NCBI GenBank assembly: GCA_016713875.1
Contig: JADJOI010000003.1
Span: 3,832,074 to 3,896,073, forward strand
DNA: 64,000 nt
Direction: 5' to 3'
Origin: Flavobacteriales bacterium
GTDB taxonomy: Bacteria > Bacteroidota > Bacteroidia > Flavobacteriales_F > PHOS-HE28
The translations under genes and the position numbers were made by a program. How positions within the stretch are numbered: the first letter of the stretch is position 1; each line of letters starts with the position of its first letter. This document shows, one piece after another, positions 26,569-35,485 of the stretch. The notes under the pieces were generated by a model, which had not been told where the DNA came from, searched no databases, and worked only from the letters and a program-made list of their open reading frames with translations.

Positions 26569-28270
26569 CGCGCAGGTCGAAAGGGTTGTTGAACTGGCTG
26601 CCCAGGGCGTAGGTGAGGCTGAAGATACCGGCCTTGGTCTCGAAGTTGGTGCCGATGCCGAAACCGATGGGGTCGTCCGCGAGCACCTCCTCCCGGCTCC
26701 GGTCCTCCCACCAGGCCTGGTCCACGAACACGAAAGCGTTGCTGTTCTCCTCCAGCAGAAGGCGGTACTCCAGGGTGCCGATCGCGAAGCTGCTCGCATA
26801 GATAGAGGCCTCATCCACCCCGCGCAGGTTGCGGATGCCACCGAGGCGGTAGAGTTCGTTCAGGTACAACCGGTCGTTGATCATCGCACCGCCCTGAGCG
26901 GCCACCCGCACAGTGCCCCTGCGGCCCAGCGCCCAGTGAACCACCACCTGCCCGTCCACCTGGACCTGCAAGGACTTCGTGGTCACCGTGAGCGTGTTGT
27001 CGTTCGGGTCGGGCGTGCGGCTTTCCTTATTGCCGGCCGAGCCCTCCAGGGAGACGGCGTGCCCCCGTTGCGGGTTCAGGCGGTAGTCGAAGCGCTGGCG
27101 TTCGATGCCTAGGCCATAGGTCAGCAACCTCACGTTGCCCAGGCCGGGAAGGAACGAGGTGGTGCGCCCCAGGGTCCGCGACGACTTGCTGTTGACGAAC
27201 ACGCTCACCACATCGCCCTGGCGAAGGGCGAGCTGGACCGCGCCACGTCCGTTCACTTCCAGGAAGGAGGTGTCCCGGCGGAAGAGCTTCAGCGACAGGT
27301 CGATACCGAAAGGGGTCTGGAACAAGAAGGGCACCGCGGTGCGGACCTTCAGGTCCTGGGTGCGGTCCTTCAGGCTCCGCCAGTTGAGGTCGATGGACTC
27401 GCCGCGACGGAGCGCGTTCCGGAGGCGGAGGTCCACATCGCCGGTGAAGGCCACGCGCCCGGTGGCAGCGTCCGGCAGCACCCCGAGGATGCCGTTGATG
27501 GAGCTGGCGCGTCGCGGGTCCAGGAAGAGGTAGAGCTTGGTGCGTTCCGGGGCGAACAGCACGTAGGGCTTCTGTCGTTGGGTCACGAAGGGCAGTTCCC
27601 GGATGCGCCGGTCGAGGGCCACGATGAGCGATTCGTCGTACGCATCCCCGGGCCGGATGCCGATGTGCTGATGCAGGTAGCGCGGCGAGATGCGTGCGGT
27701 GCCCTTCACCACCACGCTGTCGATCCGCACCAGCGGCCCGAGGTCCACACGAACGGTGGCCATCAGGCCATCGCCCGTGGTACGCAGGCTGTCCAGCCGC
27801 ACCGTGGCGAACGGGTGGCCATGGTCCTCCGCGTCGCGGAGCAGGTCGTCCAGCACCTTCATCGTGCGGCGCGGCGCGATGGGCTTGCCGGCGTGGGCGC
27901 GCTCCTTGAACCGCGTGCGGCCGGCCATGTCGTGCGGAATGCCCGACCCGGAGAGGGCGGCCCACCGGTGGTCCGGACCGCGGTGCACGGTGCAGCGGAG
28001 GGTGTCGTCCACCAGCACGCAGGTGTCGAGCGAGGCCTCCAACGCGCCTTGGGCCCGAAGGGCCTCCGCCCAGGCCATGGCCCTGGCCTCGGCTTCGGTC
28101 GGCGAGTCGAACCGTTCGGCGCGGAGGGCGGCTTTCGGCATGGGTCCATCCGCATCGATCACCAGCACGGTGCGCTGGGCCACCGCGCACAGGACGGCGA
28201 GCTGGCCGGTGGCCAGCAGGAGCGGACGAACGCCCGGGCGCCAGGCAGGTGGGGTGGGATCCGCCATCAT
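26531..28270 (-). CDS. Omp85/BamA-TamA family outer membrane protein
   Basis: A 579-residue protein from ATG 28270, sharing ATGA with the end of ung. After an N-terminal signal (LLLATGQLAVLCAVAQ), residues about 85-230 hold POTRA-like segments (VRIDSVVVKGTARIS followed by LHQHIGIRPGDAYDE). The rest is the 16-stranded surface-antigen barrel, with LNELYRLGGIRNLRGVDE (the loop-6 RGF/Y-type region, here LRGVDE) and a C-terminal phenylalanine (FGFTSLF). It has too few POTRA repeats to be BamA itself and is closer to the small TamA/Omp85-like proteins common in Bacteroidota. It likely inserts or secretes an unknown outer-membrane client. Confidence 0.82.
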   Translation of the reverse strand: MMADPTPPAWRPGVRPLLLATGQLAVLCAVAQRTVLVIDADGPMPKAALRAERFDSPTEAEARAMAWAEALRAQGALEASLDTCVLVDDTLRCTVHRGPDHRWAALSGSGIPHDMAGRTRFKERAHAGKPIAPRRTMKVLDDLLRDAEDHGHPFATVRLDSLRTTGDGLMATVRVDLGPLVRIDSVVVKGTARISPRYLHQHIGIRPGDAYDESLIVALDRRIRELPFVTQRQKPYVLFAPERTKLYLFLDPRRASSINGILGVLPDAATGRVAFTGDVDLRLRNALRRGESIDLNWRSLKDRTQDLKVRTAVPFLFQTPFGIDLSLKLFRRDTSFLEVNGRGAVQLALRQGDVVSVFVNSKSSRTLGRTTSFLPGLGNVRLLTYGLGIERQRFDYRLNPQRGHAVSLEGSAGNKESRTPDPNDNTLTVTTKSLQVQVDGQVVVHWALGRRGTVRVAAQGGAMINDRLYLNELYRLGGIRNLRGVDEASIYASSFAIGTLEYRLLLEENSNAFVFVDQAWWEDRSREEVLADDPIGFGIGTNFETKAGIFSLTYALGSQFNNPFDLRDGKVHFGFTSLF

Positions 28271-28959
28271 GTGCGCCAGTCGATGGGGGCCAGGCCTTGG
28301 GCCTGGAGGATCTCGTTGGTGGCCGAGAAGTGGCCGCAACCGATGAACCCCCGATGGGCGGATAAGGGGCTGGGGTGCGGGGCCTTCAGGATGTAGTGCC
28401 GGTCCGGTGGGATGAGCGTTTCCTTCTGCTGGGCGTGCCGGCCCCACAACAGGAACACAAGCCCGCTCCGTTCGGTGGCCAGTGCTCGGATGGCCGTGTC
28501 GGTGAAGGTTTCCCAACCGCGACGTTGATGCGATGCGGCCTGCTCGGCGCGGACGGTGAGGGTGGCGTTCAGCAGCAGCACCCCTTGATCGGCCCAATGG
28601 CCCAGGTCACCGTGGGCGGGCCGGTCGATCCCGAGATCGCGTTCCAGTTCGGAGAAAATGTTCACGAGTGAAGGAGGAGGTGGCACACCGGGTGGCACGC
28701 TGAAGCACAGGCCATGGGCCTGGCCCGGCCCATGATAGGGGTCCTGCCCCAGGATGACCACGCGGACCGCGTCGAAGGGTGTTCGCGCGAAGGCGTGGAA
28801 GATGTCGCGCCCGGCCGGGTACACCCTGTGCCCCGCGCGTTCGGCCACCAGAAAGTCCTTCAAGGCCTGGAAGTAAGGCTTCTCCAGTTCCGGGCCGAGC
28901 ACGCGCGTCCAGCCGGATCCGAGCTCAGCGGTTCGAGGGGCTGCTGTAGCCATGGTCAT
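28267..28959 (-). CDS. ung: uracil-DNA glycosylase, family 1
   Basis: A 230-residue enzyme that removes uracil from DNA, first step of base excision repair. I chose ATG 28959 (MTMATAAPRTAELG), where family similarity begins; MATAAP at 28953 is equally possible. Motif A is VVILGQDPYHGPGQAHGL (the Asp activates water), the uracil-binding strand is LLLNATLTVR, and motif B is HPSPLSAHRGF with the catalytic His. Length fits the family. The downstream Omp85 gene starts within the stop codon, so the two are coupled although unrelated in function. Confidence 0.96.
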   Translation of the reverse strand: MTMATAAPRTAELGSGWTRVLGPELEKPYFQALKDFLVAERAGHRVYPAGRDIFHAFARTPFDAVRVVILGQDPYHGPGQAHGLCFSVPPGVPPPPSLVNIFSELERDLGIDRPAHGDLGHWADQGVLLLNATLTVRAEQAASHQRRGWETFTDTAIRALATERSGLVFLLWGRHAQQKETLIPPDRHYILKAPHPSPLSAHRGFIGCGHFSATNEILQAQGLAPIDWRT

Positions 28960-29023
28960 CGGGTCCGCCAAGTTCGCCAACGGATCGTTGAAACTTTTTC
29001 CAGGCCCCTCCCGTTCCACGCGA

Positions 29024-29031
29024 TAACTTTG
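29024..29031 (+). promoter_or_regulatory. -7 promoter element TAACTTTG of the tiny lipoprotein
   Basis: An exact TAnnTTTG match 56 bases before the ATG at 29088 and divergent from ung. No TTG is placed at -33. Confidence 0.6.
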
Positions 29032-29087
29032 GGCGACCTGGAACGTTCTACCTGCGTCCAAGGAACGTAGTAAACGAACGCACAACG

Positions 29088-29216
29088 ATGAAAAAGGTGC
29101 TTTTGGTACTGGCTGTTGTGGTGGTGGGCGCAATGCTTTTCAGCTCCTGCGGTTCAAGCCACAGCTGTCCGGCCTACTCCAAGACGCATCAGGTGAAGGC
29201 TGAACGGCCTGCCTGA
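29088..29216 (+). CDS. 42-residue lipoprotein with CPAY motif
   Basis: A short gene between a clean TAnnTTTG promoter and a rho-independent terminator. The protein begins MKKVLLVLAVVVVGAM and has the lipobox FSSC, then GSSHSCPAYSKTHQVKAERPA. Very small lipoproteins whose mature part carries SCPAY are common in Bacteroidota and usually unannotated; no function is known to me. The mature peptide has only about 22 residues with one further cysteine. Because it has its own promoter and terminator, it is likely a strongly expressed monocistronic unit. Confidence 0.8.
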   Translation: MKKVLLVLAVVVVGAMLFSSCGSSHSCPAYSKTHQVKAERPA

Positions 29217-29236
29217 TCCTTTCTGCACACGCCTCG

Positions 29237-29263
29237 AGCCCGGCCCTTTGGTCCGGGCTTTCG
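29237..29263 (+). terminator. rho-independent terminator after the tiny lipoprotein
   Basis: Stem AGCCCGG (29237-29243) with CCGGGCT (29253-29259), a 9-base loop, then TTCGT. It lies between two convergent genes; the T-tract favours the plus strand. Confidence 0.8.
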
Positions 29264-29273
29264 TGTTCATCCC

Positions 29274-29681
29274 TCAATAGTAAGAGAACCGAAGGACCTG
29301 AACGAGGTCCTCCCGCAGGCTGAGCGCCACCGGGCAGGTTCGCGCCACCTCCTCCAGCTCCGACCTCATGGCCGGGTCAAGTCCGGTGCCGTCCAAGCGG
29401 ATGTCCACCTCGATCTTCGAGACCCGGCGCGGTCCAGTGACCATGTGCTTGGTCACGTTCGCGGACAGGCCGTTCAGCGGATACCCCTTGTCGCGTGCCC
29501 GGATGCCCATCACCGTCATCAGGCAGCAGGCCAGCGCGGTGCTCAACAGGTCGGTGGGCGAAAAGGCCTCGCCGCGCCCGTGATTGTCCGGTGGGGCATC
29601 GGTGATGATGGTGGCCCCGCTGCGAGTGTGGGCGGCCTCGGTGCGAAGCTCACCGAGATATCGGACGGTTGAAGTGCTCAT
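29274..29681 (-). CDS. OsmC/Ohr family protein
   Basis: A 135-residue cytoplasmic protein from ATG 29681. It follows the OsmC fold: an N-terminal beta sheet, FSPTDLLSTALACCLMTVMG with the first redox Cys on the long helix, and VARTCPVALSLR with the second. Family members reduce organic hydroperoxides using the two cysteines. This one is of the YhfA-like type (an OsmC-like group whose substrate is uncertain), so peroxidase activity is probable but not certain. It is transcribed alone, divergent from the following gene with 49 bases between starts. Confidence 0.87.
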   Translation of the reverse strand: MSTSTVRYLGELRTEAAHTRSGATIITDAPPDNHGRGEAFSPTDLLSTALACCLMTVMGIRARDKGYPLNGLSANVTKHMVTGPRRVSKIEVDIRLDGTGLDPAMRSELEEVARTCPVALSLREDLVQVLRFSYY

Positions 29682-29713
29682 GGACCAAGGTCGGCAAGGT
29701 AGCGTTGTCTTCG

Positions 29714-29721
29714 TAGCTTTG
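29714..29721 (+). promoter_or_regulatory. -7 promoter element TAGCTTTG
   Basis: Exact TAnnTTTG match 9 bases upstream of the ATG at 29731, implying a very short leader for the two-gene unit ending in lipA. Confidence 0.55.
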
Positions 29722-29730
29722 ACAGCTTCC

Positions 29731-30477
29731 ATGTGGCGCGCGATCCTTCTGCCGTTCCTGCTGCTGCCGGTCCTGCTGGCGGCACAGCAGACGGTGTACG
29801 ATGAGACGCGGATCTTGTACAAGAAGGAGCTGCATGGTGGCCTGATGGCCCACGGCGATGGCTGGGGGGCCAATTTCTTTCATGGCAAACACCGCACGGC
29901 GCGTTCGCGCCGCATGATCGGCATCGAGATCGTGGGTATGAAGCACCCCAAGGAGATCAAGAGCTTCAACCCGTACTACGAGGACGCACGCGGCTACTTC
30001 TATGGTAAGCTGAACAGCGTGCTGCTCTTCCGTCCGACGTGGGGCCGCAAGGAGCTGATCACCGACAAGCTGCGCAAGAGCGGGGTGGAGGTGAACTACG
30101 TGTGGGGTATCGGGCCTTCCATCGCCATGCTGAAGCCGGTGTACCTGCAGATCGGCAAGCCGAGTCTGCCGTACGAGACCATCGCCGTGGAGCGCTACGA
30201 TCCGGAGGTGCACTATCCGGACGACATCTTCGGGCGGGCCTCCTGGTTCAAGGGCATCGAGGAGTCGAAGTTCAGGGTGGGTGGCTTCGCCCGCTTCGGC
30301 CTGAACTTCGAGCACTCGGGATCGGCCGCTGGCATCAAGGCCCTGGAGGTGGGCGGCACCATCGATGCGTTCCCGGAACGGTTGCCGATCATGGCCGACC
30401 TGGACGGGGTGCAGAACAAGCAGGTCTTCCTGGAGCTGTACATCAGCGTCCAGTTCGGGAAGAAGTACGTGCGATGA
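29731..30477 (+). CDS. exported hypothetical protein upstream of lipA
   Basis: A 248-residue protein from ATG 29731 with a signal peptide (ILLPFLLLPVLLAAQ). The mature part has alternating amphipathic strands (GWGANFFHG, RRMIGIEIVGM, LNSVLLFRPTWGRKE, VNYVWGIGPSIAML, FRVGGFARFGLNFEH) and ends in LFLELYISVQFGKKYVR, all typical of a small outer-membrane beta barrel. It belongs to a conserved Bacteroidota type that I cannot name. The stop codon overlaps the lipA start (ATGA), so it is coupled to lipA, but no functional link with lipoate synthesis is evident. Confidence 0.78.
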   Translation: MWRAILLPFLLLPVLLAAQQTVYDETRILYKKELHGGLMAHGDGWGANFFHGKHRTARSRRMIGIEIVGMKHPKEIKSFNPYYEDARGYFYGKLNSVLLFRPTWGRKELITDKLRKSGVEVNYVWGIGPSIAMLKPVYLQIGKPSLPYETIAVERYDPEVHYPDDIFGRASWFKGIEESKFRVGGFARFGLNFEHSGSAAGIKALEVGGTIDAFPERLPIMADLDGVQNKQVFLELYISVQFGKKYVR

Positions 30478-31346
30478 ACATGGAGGAGGAACAGACGGCC
30501 GTCCGCCCAGCCCGAAGGCCTGAGTGGCTCCGTGTGAAACTGCCGACGGGCGAGAGCTACCGCAAGGTCAGGACCATCGTCAGCGAGCACAAGCTGCACA
30601 CCATCTGCCAGAGCGGCAACTGCCCCAACATGGGCGAGTGCTGGGGAGAGGGTACGGCCACCTTCATGATCCTGGGCAACGTGTGCACGCGGAGCTGCGG
30701 TTTCTGCGCCGTGGCCACCGGCCGTCCTGAACCGGTGGATCCCTTCGAGCCTGCGCGCGTGGCCCGCAGCGTGGAATTGATGGGTGTGAAGCACTGTGTG
30801 ATCACCAGCGTTGACCGGGACGACCTTGAGGATGGCGGGGCGGATACCTGGGCGCGCACCATCCGGGCCGTCCGACGTCGGTCCCCGGGCACGACCATGG
30901 AGACCCTGATCCCTGACTTCAAAGGGCGCTGGCAGGACCTGGCCGTGGTGCTCGATGCCGCGCCGGACGTGCTCTCGCACAATCTGGAGACCGTGCGGCG
31001 TCTCACGAAACAGGTGCGCGTCCAAGCGCGCTACGACCGCAGCCTGGAGGTTCTGATGCGGGCCAAGCGGGCGGGTCTTCGGACAAAGAGCGGCATCATG
31101 CTCGGCCTGGGTGAGACCGACCAGGAGGTGCTGGAGACGATGGACGATCTGCGTGCCGTGGGCACCGATGTGATGACCATCGGGCAGTACCTACAGCCCA
31201 CGAAGGCGCATCTGGACGTGCAGGAGTTCGTTCACCCCGATCGGTTCGCCCAGTTCAGGGAATCGGGGCTTGCCAAGGGCTTCCGTTTCGTGGAGAGCGG
31301 ACCACTGGTGCGGTCCAGCTATCACGCGGAGCGCCACGTGGGGTAG
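30474..31346 (+). CDS. lipA: lipoyl synthase
   Basis: A 290-residue radical-SAM enzyme that inserts two sulphur atoms into protein-bound octanoyl groups. Both iron-sulphur clusters are visible: the auxiliary cluster C45-x4-C50-x5-C56 in CQSGNCPNMGEC, and the radical-SAM cluster C71-x3-C75-x2-C78 in CTRSCGFC. The C-terminal RSSYHA supplies the conserved serine ligand. Other family phrases are TSVDRDDL, DVLSHNLETV and KSGIMLGLGE. The gene is coupled to the preceding barrel protein. No lipB is in the window. Confidence 0.97.
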   Translation: MNMEEEQTAVRPARRPEWLRVKLPTGESYRKVRTIVSEHKLHTICQSGNCPNMGECWGEGTATFMILGNVCTRSCGFCAVATGRPEPVDPFEPARVARSVELMGVKHCVITSVDRDDLEDGGADTWARTIRAVRRRSPGTTMETLIPDFKGRWQDLAVVLDAAPDVLSHNLETVRRLTKQVRVQARYDRSLEVLMRAKRAGLRTKSGIMLGLGETDQEVLETMDDLRAVGTDVMTIGQYLQPTKAHLDVQEFVHPDRFAQFRESGLAKGFRFVESGPLVRSSYHAERHVG

Positions 31347-31411
31347 CCCGGACCGGTATACGATCGACGGAATTGTGACCTGGACAGGGATGGGGAGGGA
31401 ACCCCGCCGAC

Positions 31412-31419
31412 TATCTTTG
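31412..31419 (+). promoter_or_regulatory. -7 promoter element TATCTTTG
   Basis: Exact TAnnTTTG match 45 bases before the ATG of the large T9SS propeller protein. Confidence 0.6.
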
Positions 31420-31464
31420 TGTTCCTTCGTCAACGAACCTTAACCGGCCATCCCGACCACTCCC

Positions 31465-34329
31465 ATGACCCGAGCAGTACGCAACGGCCTTCTGGCCACC
31501 ACCACCGCCGCCATCGCCGTCGGCGCCATCTGGATCGGCGAACAGGGCCTCCGCTATGCTCCGCGCACGGAAGGAGGTCCGGCCGCCAGTGCGCCTGGCA
31601 TGCTGGACTACATGGCCAAGATCCGGGGGAACCTGACCACCGGCCGCATCGAACCTGCTGATCGCATCGCCATGGAGGCTGCGGTCAATGCCTATGGCGG
31701 CCCCAAGAGCGTCGGTCTGGAGTGGGTGGAGATGGGTCCGGATAACGTGGGCGGCCGCATCCGTTCCGTGCTCGTCGATCCGTCCAACCCCCAGGTCATC
31801 TGGTGTGGTGGCGTCTCCGGCGGGCTTTACAAGTCGACCAATGGGGCCAACACGTGGGAGAAGTTGGGCGCGTTCAACGAGAACCTCTGCATCAGTTCGA
31901 TCGCCATCCTTGGCAACGGTCATTTGTACGTGGGTACTGGAGCAACGCCAGAGGGCACGTCCGGATCCGGCGGCAGTGGCTTCATCGGCGATGGCCTGTT
32001 CATGAGCACGGACGGTGGGGCGAGCTTCACCCAGGTCTTCGGCACCACGTCCAATTGGAACGCGAGCGATGACTGGGCCACTGTGGACAAGATCGTGGCA
32101 CATCCCACCGAACCCACCAAGCTGTGGGTGGCGTACGGGAATGGCTTGGCGTTATATGATGAGAGCGACAACAGCCTGGTCTCGGCACCTCAACCCCCTG
32201 AGTCTTTGTGCCGGGCCTTGGAGGTGAGCGCGGATGGTTCGGTCATCATCTGCCAGATCGGAAGCGCTTGCTGGCTCAGCCGTGATGGCGGTGGGTCCTT
32301 CGAGCAGATGACCTTGGGCAACAACGGATTCCCCAACAGCCAGATCGGCCGCATGGAATTCGCCATCTCCCCGGACGACAACAACTACCTCTATTGCATG
32401 ATCGCCACCGGGGGTGGTCAGATGAACGGGGTCTGGGCCACCACGGACAAAGGCTTCAATTGGCTCCGCATCTGGCCCCCGGGCTTTGGCACCACCGGTG
32501 TACCCGAGCTGGACATCTTCGGCGACAACAGCCAGGGTGGGTACGACAATGTGCTTGCGGTGGTGCCCGGCGAGCCGGACAGGATCTGGCTGGGCGGTGT
32601 TTCGCTGTGGACCACCAGCCTCAATGCGCAGCCGGTGCAGCTGGCCTTGGCCTTCGACTTCCCCGGGTGTTTCAACTGCGTGCACGCGGACGTGCATGAC
32701 ATCACCTTCGCACCGGACGGGCAGACCGCGTATGTGGCCTGCGACGGTGGCATCTACGTGAGCCCCGACAAGGGCGGGGTGTTCTACGCGGCCAACCGCT
32801 TCCTGAACATCACCCAGTTCTACTCGCTGGCTTACTCGCCCCAGGGGAAAGTGATGGGAGGTTGCCAGGACAATGGGACCCAGTACATCCGCCTCAGCGG
32901 CGGCACCACCGCCGAGGAAGCGATCGAGGTGAACGGTGGCGACGGCTTCGATGTGGAGATCTCCCAGATCGACCCCAACATCATGTTCTCCACGGTGTAC
33001 TTCGGCTCGGTGTCCCGTTCAGCGGATGAGGGCACCAACTTCGGTGATTTCTACGATGCCCGGGTGCTCGCACTGGGCACCCCTGGCGAGCTGGGCGGCA
33101 ACGGCCTTGGCGACTTCTACACGAACATCCGGCTTCACGAGAACTGGAACGATGTGAACAGCCAGGACAGCGTGAGCTGGTTGAACACCACGGGCGATAC
33201 CCTGTTCTTCGGCGAGGTCATCACCTACAAGGGCCGGATGCCCCAGATCGACCAATACCACACCATCACGCAGAGCATGGTGCTCCCGAACGAGGAGCTT
33301 CGGTTGCAGGACCGTGTGCAGACCCTCTTCGCCGTCGGGTTCTCCGGGGCGCAGGGCGTTTGGGTGACCCGTGATGCCTGCCAGTTCATCGAGAATCCGC
33401 AGTGGTGGAAGGTGGCCAACAACGCCGGTGGAAATGTGAACGTGCTGGAGTGGTCCGCCGACGGCGACCGCCTGTTCTGGGGCACGCTCGATGGAGAGGT
33501 GTTCATGGTGGAAGGCTTCAACAATGCCTACTCGCTCGACCAGGCCGACGCGGAGCTCGGGACCGACCTGCAGCTTTCCGCGCCTGTGACGTTGATGACC
33601 AGCGGTGCTCCAGTGACCGGGCTCAGCGCCGACCCGAACGACCCCGATCGACTGCTGGTCACCCAAGGCGGCTACGGCGGCTCGCAGAAGGTGCGTTTGA
33701 TCACCGGGATCGGTGGCACACCTGCGGTGACGAACAAGTGGAACATGCCTGCGGAGCTGGTGGGAATGCCCGTGTATGACGGGTTGATCCACTACGAGAA
33801 CCCCGACATCTTCGTCGTCGGTACGGAGTTCGGTGTGATGGCCACGGATGATGGGGGCACGACCTGGACCTTTGAGAACACCGGGCTCGACAAGGTGCCG
33901 ACGTTCCAGGTGCGCCAGCAGCGCTGGACTTGGAACACGAACCCGTATGGTCCGGACTACCTCACCAATCAGGGCGTGATCTATGCCGGAACCCATGGGC
34001 GCGGCGCCTTCCGCAGCGAGACTTTCCTCTCGGTGGCGGACCGTCCGGGTGTGGCCGGGGGCAGCGCGGTCATCGGCGACCTCAGCTTCTTCCCCAACCC
34101 CGCCCAGGTGCAGACCACGGTGGTGTTCGACCTGGCCGAGCGGCGCGAGGTGGTCATCACGGTCTTCGACCTCAACGGTCGTGCGGTCCGCACTCAGCGC
34201 GCCGCCAGCTTCGGCCAAGGCCGCAACCGGATCGAGATCGGGGTGACCGACCTCGCCACCGGCACCTACGTGGTCGAGCTTCGCTCGGGTTCCGTGAAAC
34301 GCACCGGACGCCTGGTGGTCTCCCGCTGA
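31465..34329 (+). CDS. T9SS-exported beta-propeller (sialidase/BNR-like) protein
   Basis: A 954-residue protein with an N-terminal signal or anchor (residues about 8-25). Two seven-bladed-like propeller regions follow, built from VPS10/BNR-type repeats: GGLYKSTNGANTWEKLG, GLFMSTDGGASF, ATTDKGFNWLR, and late GVMATDDGGTTWTF. Asp-box signatures (S-x-D-x-G-x-x-W/F) are plain. The last 80 residues are a type A T9SS sorting domain (SFFPNPAQVQTTVVFDL, then VFDLNGRAVRTQ and TGTYVVELRSG, ending GRLVVSR). It should cross the outer membrane and be surface-attached or released. No catalytic sialidase residues can be assigned, so binding or structural function is more likely. It has its own promoter and terminator. 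Confidence 0.87.
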   Translation: MTRAVRNGLLATTTAAIAVGAIWIGEQGLRYAPRTEGGPAASAPGMLDYMAKIRGNLTTGRIEPADRIAMEAAVNAYGGPKSVGLEWVEMGPDNVGGRIRSVLVDPSNPQVIWCGGVSGGLYKSTNGANTWEKLGAFNENLCISSIAILGNGHLYVGTGATPEGTSGSGGSGFIGDGLFMSTDGGASFTQVFGTTSNWNASDDWATVDKIVAHPTEPTKLWVAYGNGLALYDESDNSLVSAPQPPESLCRALEVSADGSVIICQIGSACWLSRDGGGSFEQMTLGNNGFPNSQIGRMEFAISPDDNNYLYCMIATGGGQMNGVWATTDKGFNWLRIWPPGFGTTGVPELDIFGDNSQGGYDNVLAVVPGEPDRIWLGGVSLWTTSLNAQPVQLALAFDFPGCFNCVHADVHDITFAPDGQTAYVACDGGIYVSPDKGGVFYAANRFLNITQFYSLAYSPQGKVMGGCQDNGTQYIRLSGGTTAEEAIEVNGGDGFDVEISQIDPNIMFSTVYFGSVSRSADEGTNFGDFYDARVLALGTPGELGGNGLGDFYTNIRLHENWNDVNSQDSVSWLNTTGDTLFFGEVITYKGRMPQIDQYHTITQSMVLPNEELRLQDRVQTLFAVGFSGAQGVWVTRDACQFIENPQWWKVANNAGGNVNVLEWSADGDRLFWGTLDGEVFMVEGFNNAYSLDQADAELGTDLQLSAPVTLMTSGAPVTGLSADPNDPDRLLVTQGGYGGSQKVRLITGIGGTPAVTNKWNMPAELVGMPVYDGLIHYENPDIFVVGTEFGVMATDDGGTTWTFENTGLDKVPTFQVRQQRWTWNTNPYGPDYLTNQGVIYAGTHGRGAFRSETFLSVADRPGVAGGSAVIGDLSFFPNPAQVQTTVVFDLAERREVVITVFDLNGRAVRTQRAASFGQGRNRIEIGVTDLATGTYVVELRSGSVKRTGRLVVSR

Positions 34330-34350
34330 TCCTGACCCGGACCGTGATGG

Positions 34351-34386
34351 AAGGCCCCGGACGAACCAGTCCGGGGCCTTTCTTTT
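34351..34386 (+). terminator. strong rho-independent terminator
   Basis: A perfect 12-bp stem, AAGGCCCCGGAC (34351-34362) with GTCCGGGGCCTT (34369-34380), a 6-base loop and the tail TCTTTT. It closes the propeller gene just before gap. Confidence 0.95.
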
Positions 34387-34408
34387 GTGATCCGTCCCGA
34401 CCTTCCAC

Positions 34409-35422
34409 ATGACCATGAAGCCAGTCCGCGTCGCCATTAATGGGTTCGGCCGCATCGGCCGCGTAACCGCACGGCTGTTGTTGCAGCGGAACGATTTGGA
34501 GCTCGTCGCCGTGAACGACCTCACGGACACACGCACCCTGGCCCATCTGTACAAGTACGACTCGGTGCATGGCGTCAGTGCCGATCCGGTAGGCCATGAC
34601 GAGGACCACCTGCACCTGGGAGGAAGGGCCATCAGGGCCTTCGCGGCCAAGGACCCTTCCGGACTGCCCTGGCGCGAACTGGCGGTGGATGTGGTGATCG
34701 AGAGCACCGGGCACTTCCTGACACGGGAGCTGGCCTCGGCCCACCTGAAGGCCGGCGCAGAACGGGTCATCCTATCGGCCCCGGCCAAGGATGCGGACAT
34801 ACCGAGCGTGGTGTTGGGCGTGAACGACCATATCCTGATCGGCGGGGAACCCATCATCAGCAACGCCAGCTGCACCACCAACTGCGCGGCACCCATGATC
34901 ATGGGCATCCACGAGCTGTGCCACATCGAGGATGGGTTCATCACCACGGTGCACAGCTACACAGGCGACCAGCGGCTTCACGATGCGCCGCACAAGGACC
35001 TGCGGCGGGCCCGCGCGGCGGCGGTGAGCATGATCCCCACCACCACCGGGGCGGCCAAGGCCATCACACGCATCTTCCCCGAGCTGGATGGCCGCCTGGG
35101 GGGCGGTGGCATCCGGGTGCCTGTGCCGGACGGGTCGATCACGGACATCACCTGCATCGTGCGCGACCTCAAGCAGGCCGACGAGATCAACGCCTACTTC
35201 AGGCAGATGGCCGGTGGCCGGCTCAAGGGGATCCTTCGCTACACCGAGGACCCGATCGTGAGCGTGGACATCGTGGGCGATCCGCACAGCTGCATCTTCG
35301 ACGCGCAGCTCACCAGCGTGGTGGGCAACATGGTGAAGGTGATGGGCTGGTACGACAACGAATACGGATACAGCTCCCGGCTGGTGGACCTGGTGGTGAA
35401 ACTGGGGGGCCGTGTAAAATAG
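34409..35422 (+). CDS. gap: glyceraldehyde-3-phosphate dehydrogenase, type I
   Basis: A 337-residue glycolytic enzyme. The Rossmann motif is INGFGRIGR, and the adenosine-binding loop VAVNDLTD has Asp where NAD-specific enzymes do, so NAD is the expected cofactor. The catalytic cysteine is C155 in SNASCTTNC, with the partner His in TTVHSYTGDQ. Substrate phosphate residues lie in the phrases PTTTGAAKA and GGGIRVPVPDGS. The C-terminus (WYDNEYGYSSRLVDL) is typical. It is isolated by a terminator upstream and a convergent gene downstream. Confidence 0.97.
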   Translation: MTMKPVRVAINGFGRIGRVTARLLLQRNDLELVAVNDLTDTRTLAHLYKYDSVHGVSADPVGHDEDHLHLGGRAIRAFAAKDPSGLPWRELAVDVVIESTGHFLTRELASAHLKAGAERVILSAPAKDADIPSVVLGVNDHILIGGEPIISNASCTTNCAAPMIMGIHELCHIEDGFITTVHSYTGDQRLHDAPHKDLRRARAAAVSMIPTTTGAAKAITRIFPELDGRLGGGGIRVPVPDGSITDITCIVRDLKQADEINAYFRQMAGGRLKGILRYTEDPIVSVDIVGDPHSCIFDAQLTSVVGNMVKVMGWYDNEYGYSSRLVDLVVKLGGRVK

Positions 35423-35485
35423 GCCGGGCCGCTTGCGTGGGTGGTGCGATGCGCGGTCCCGTGGATCCGTGGCGGACCGTCCCTC

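Noticed and set aside
25897..26841. A longer 314-residue form of the L,D-transpeptidase.
   Set aside because: The extra 5' part is a shadow of the Omp85 gene; the signal peptide and domain start well downstream.
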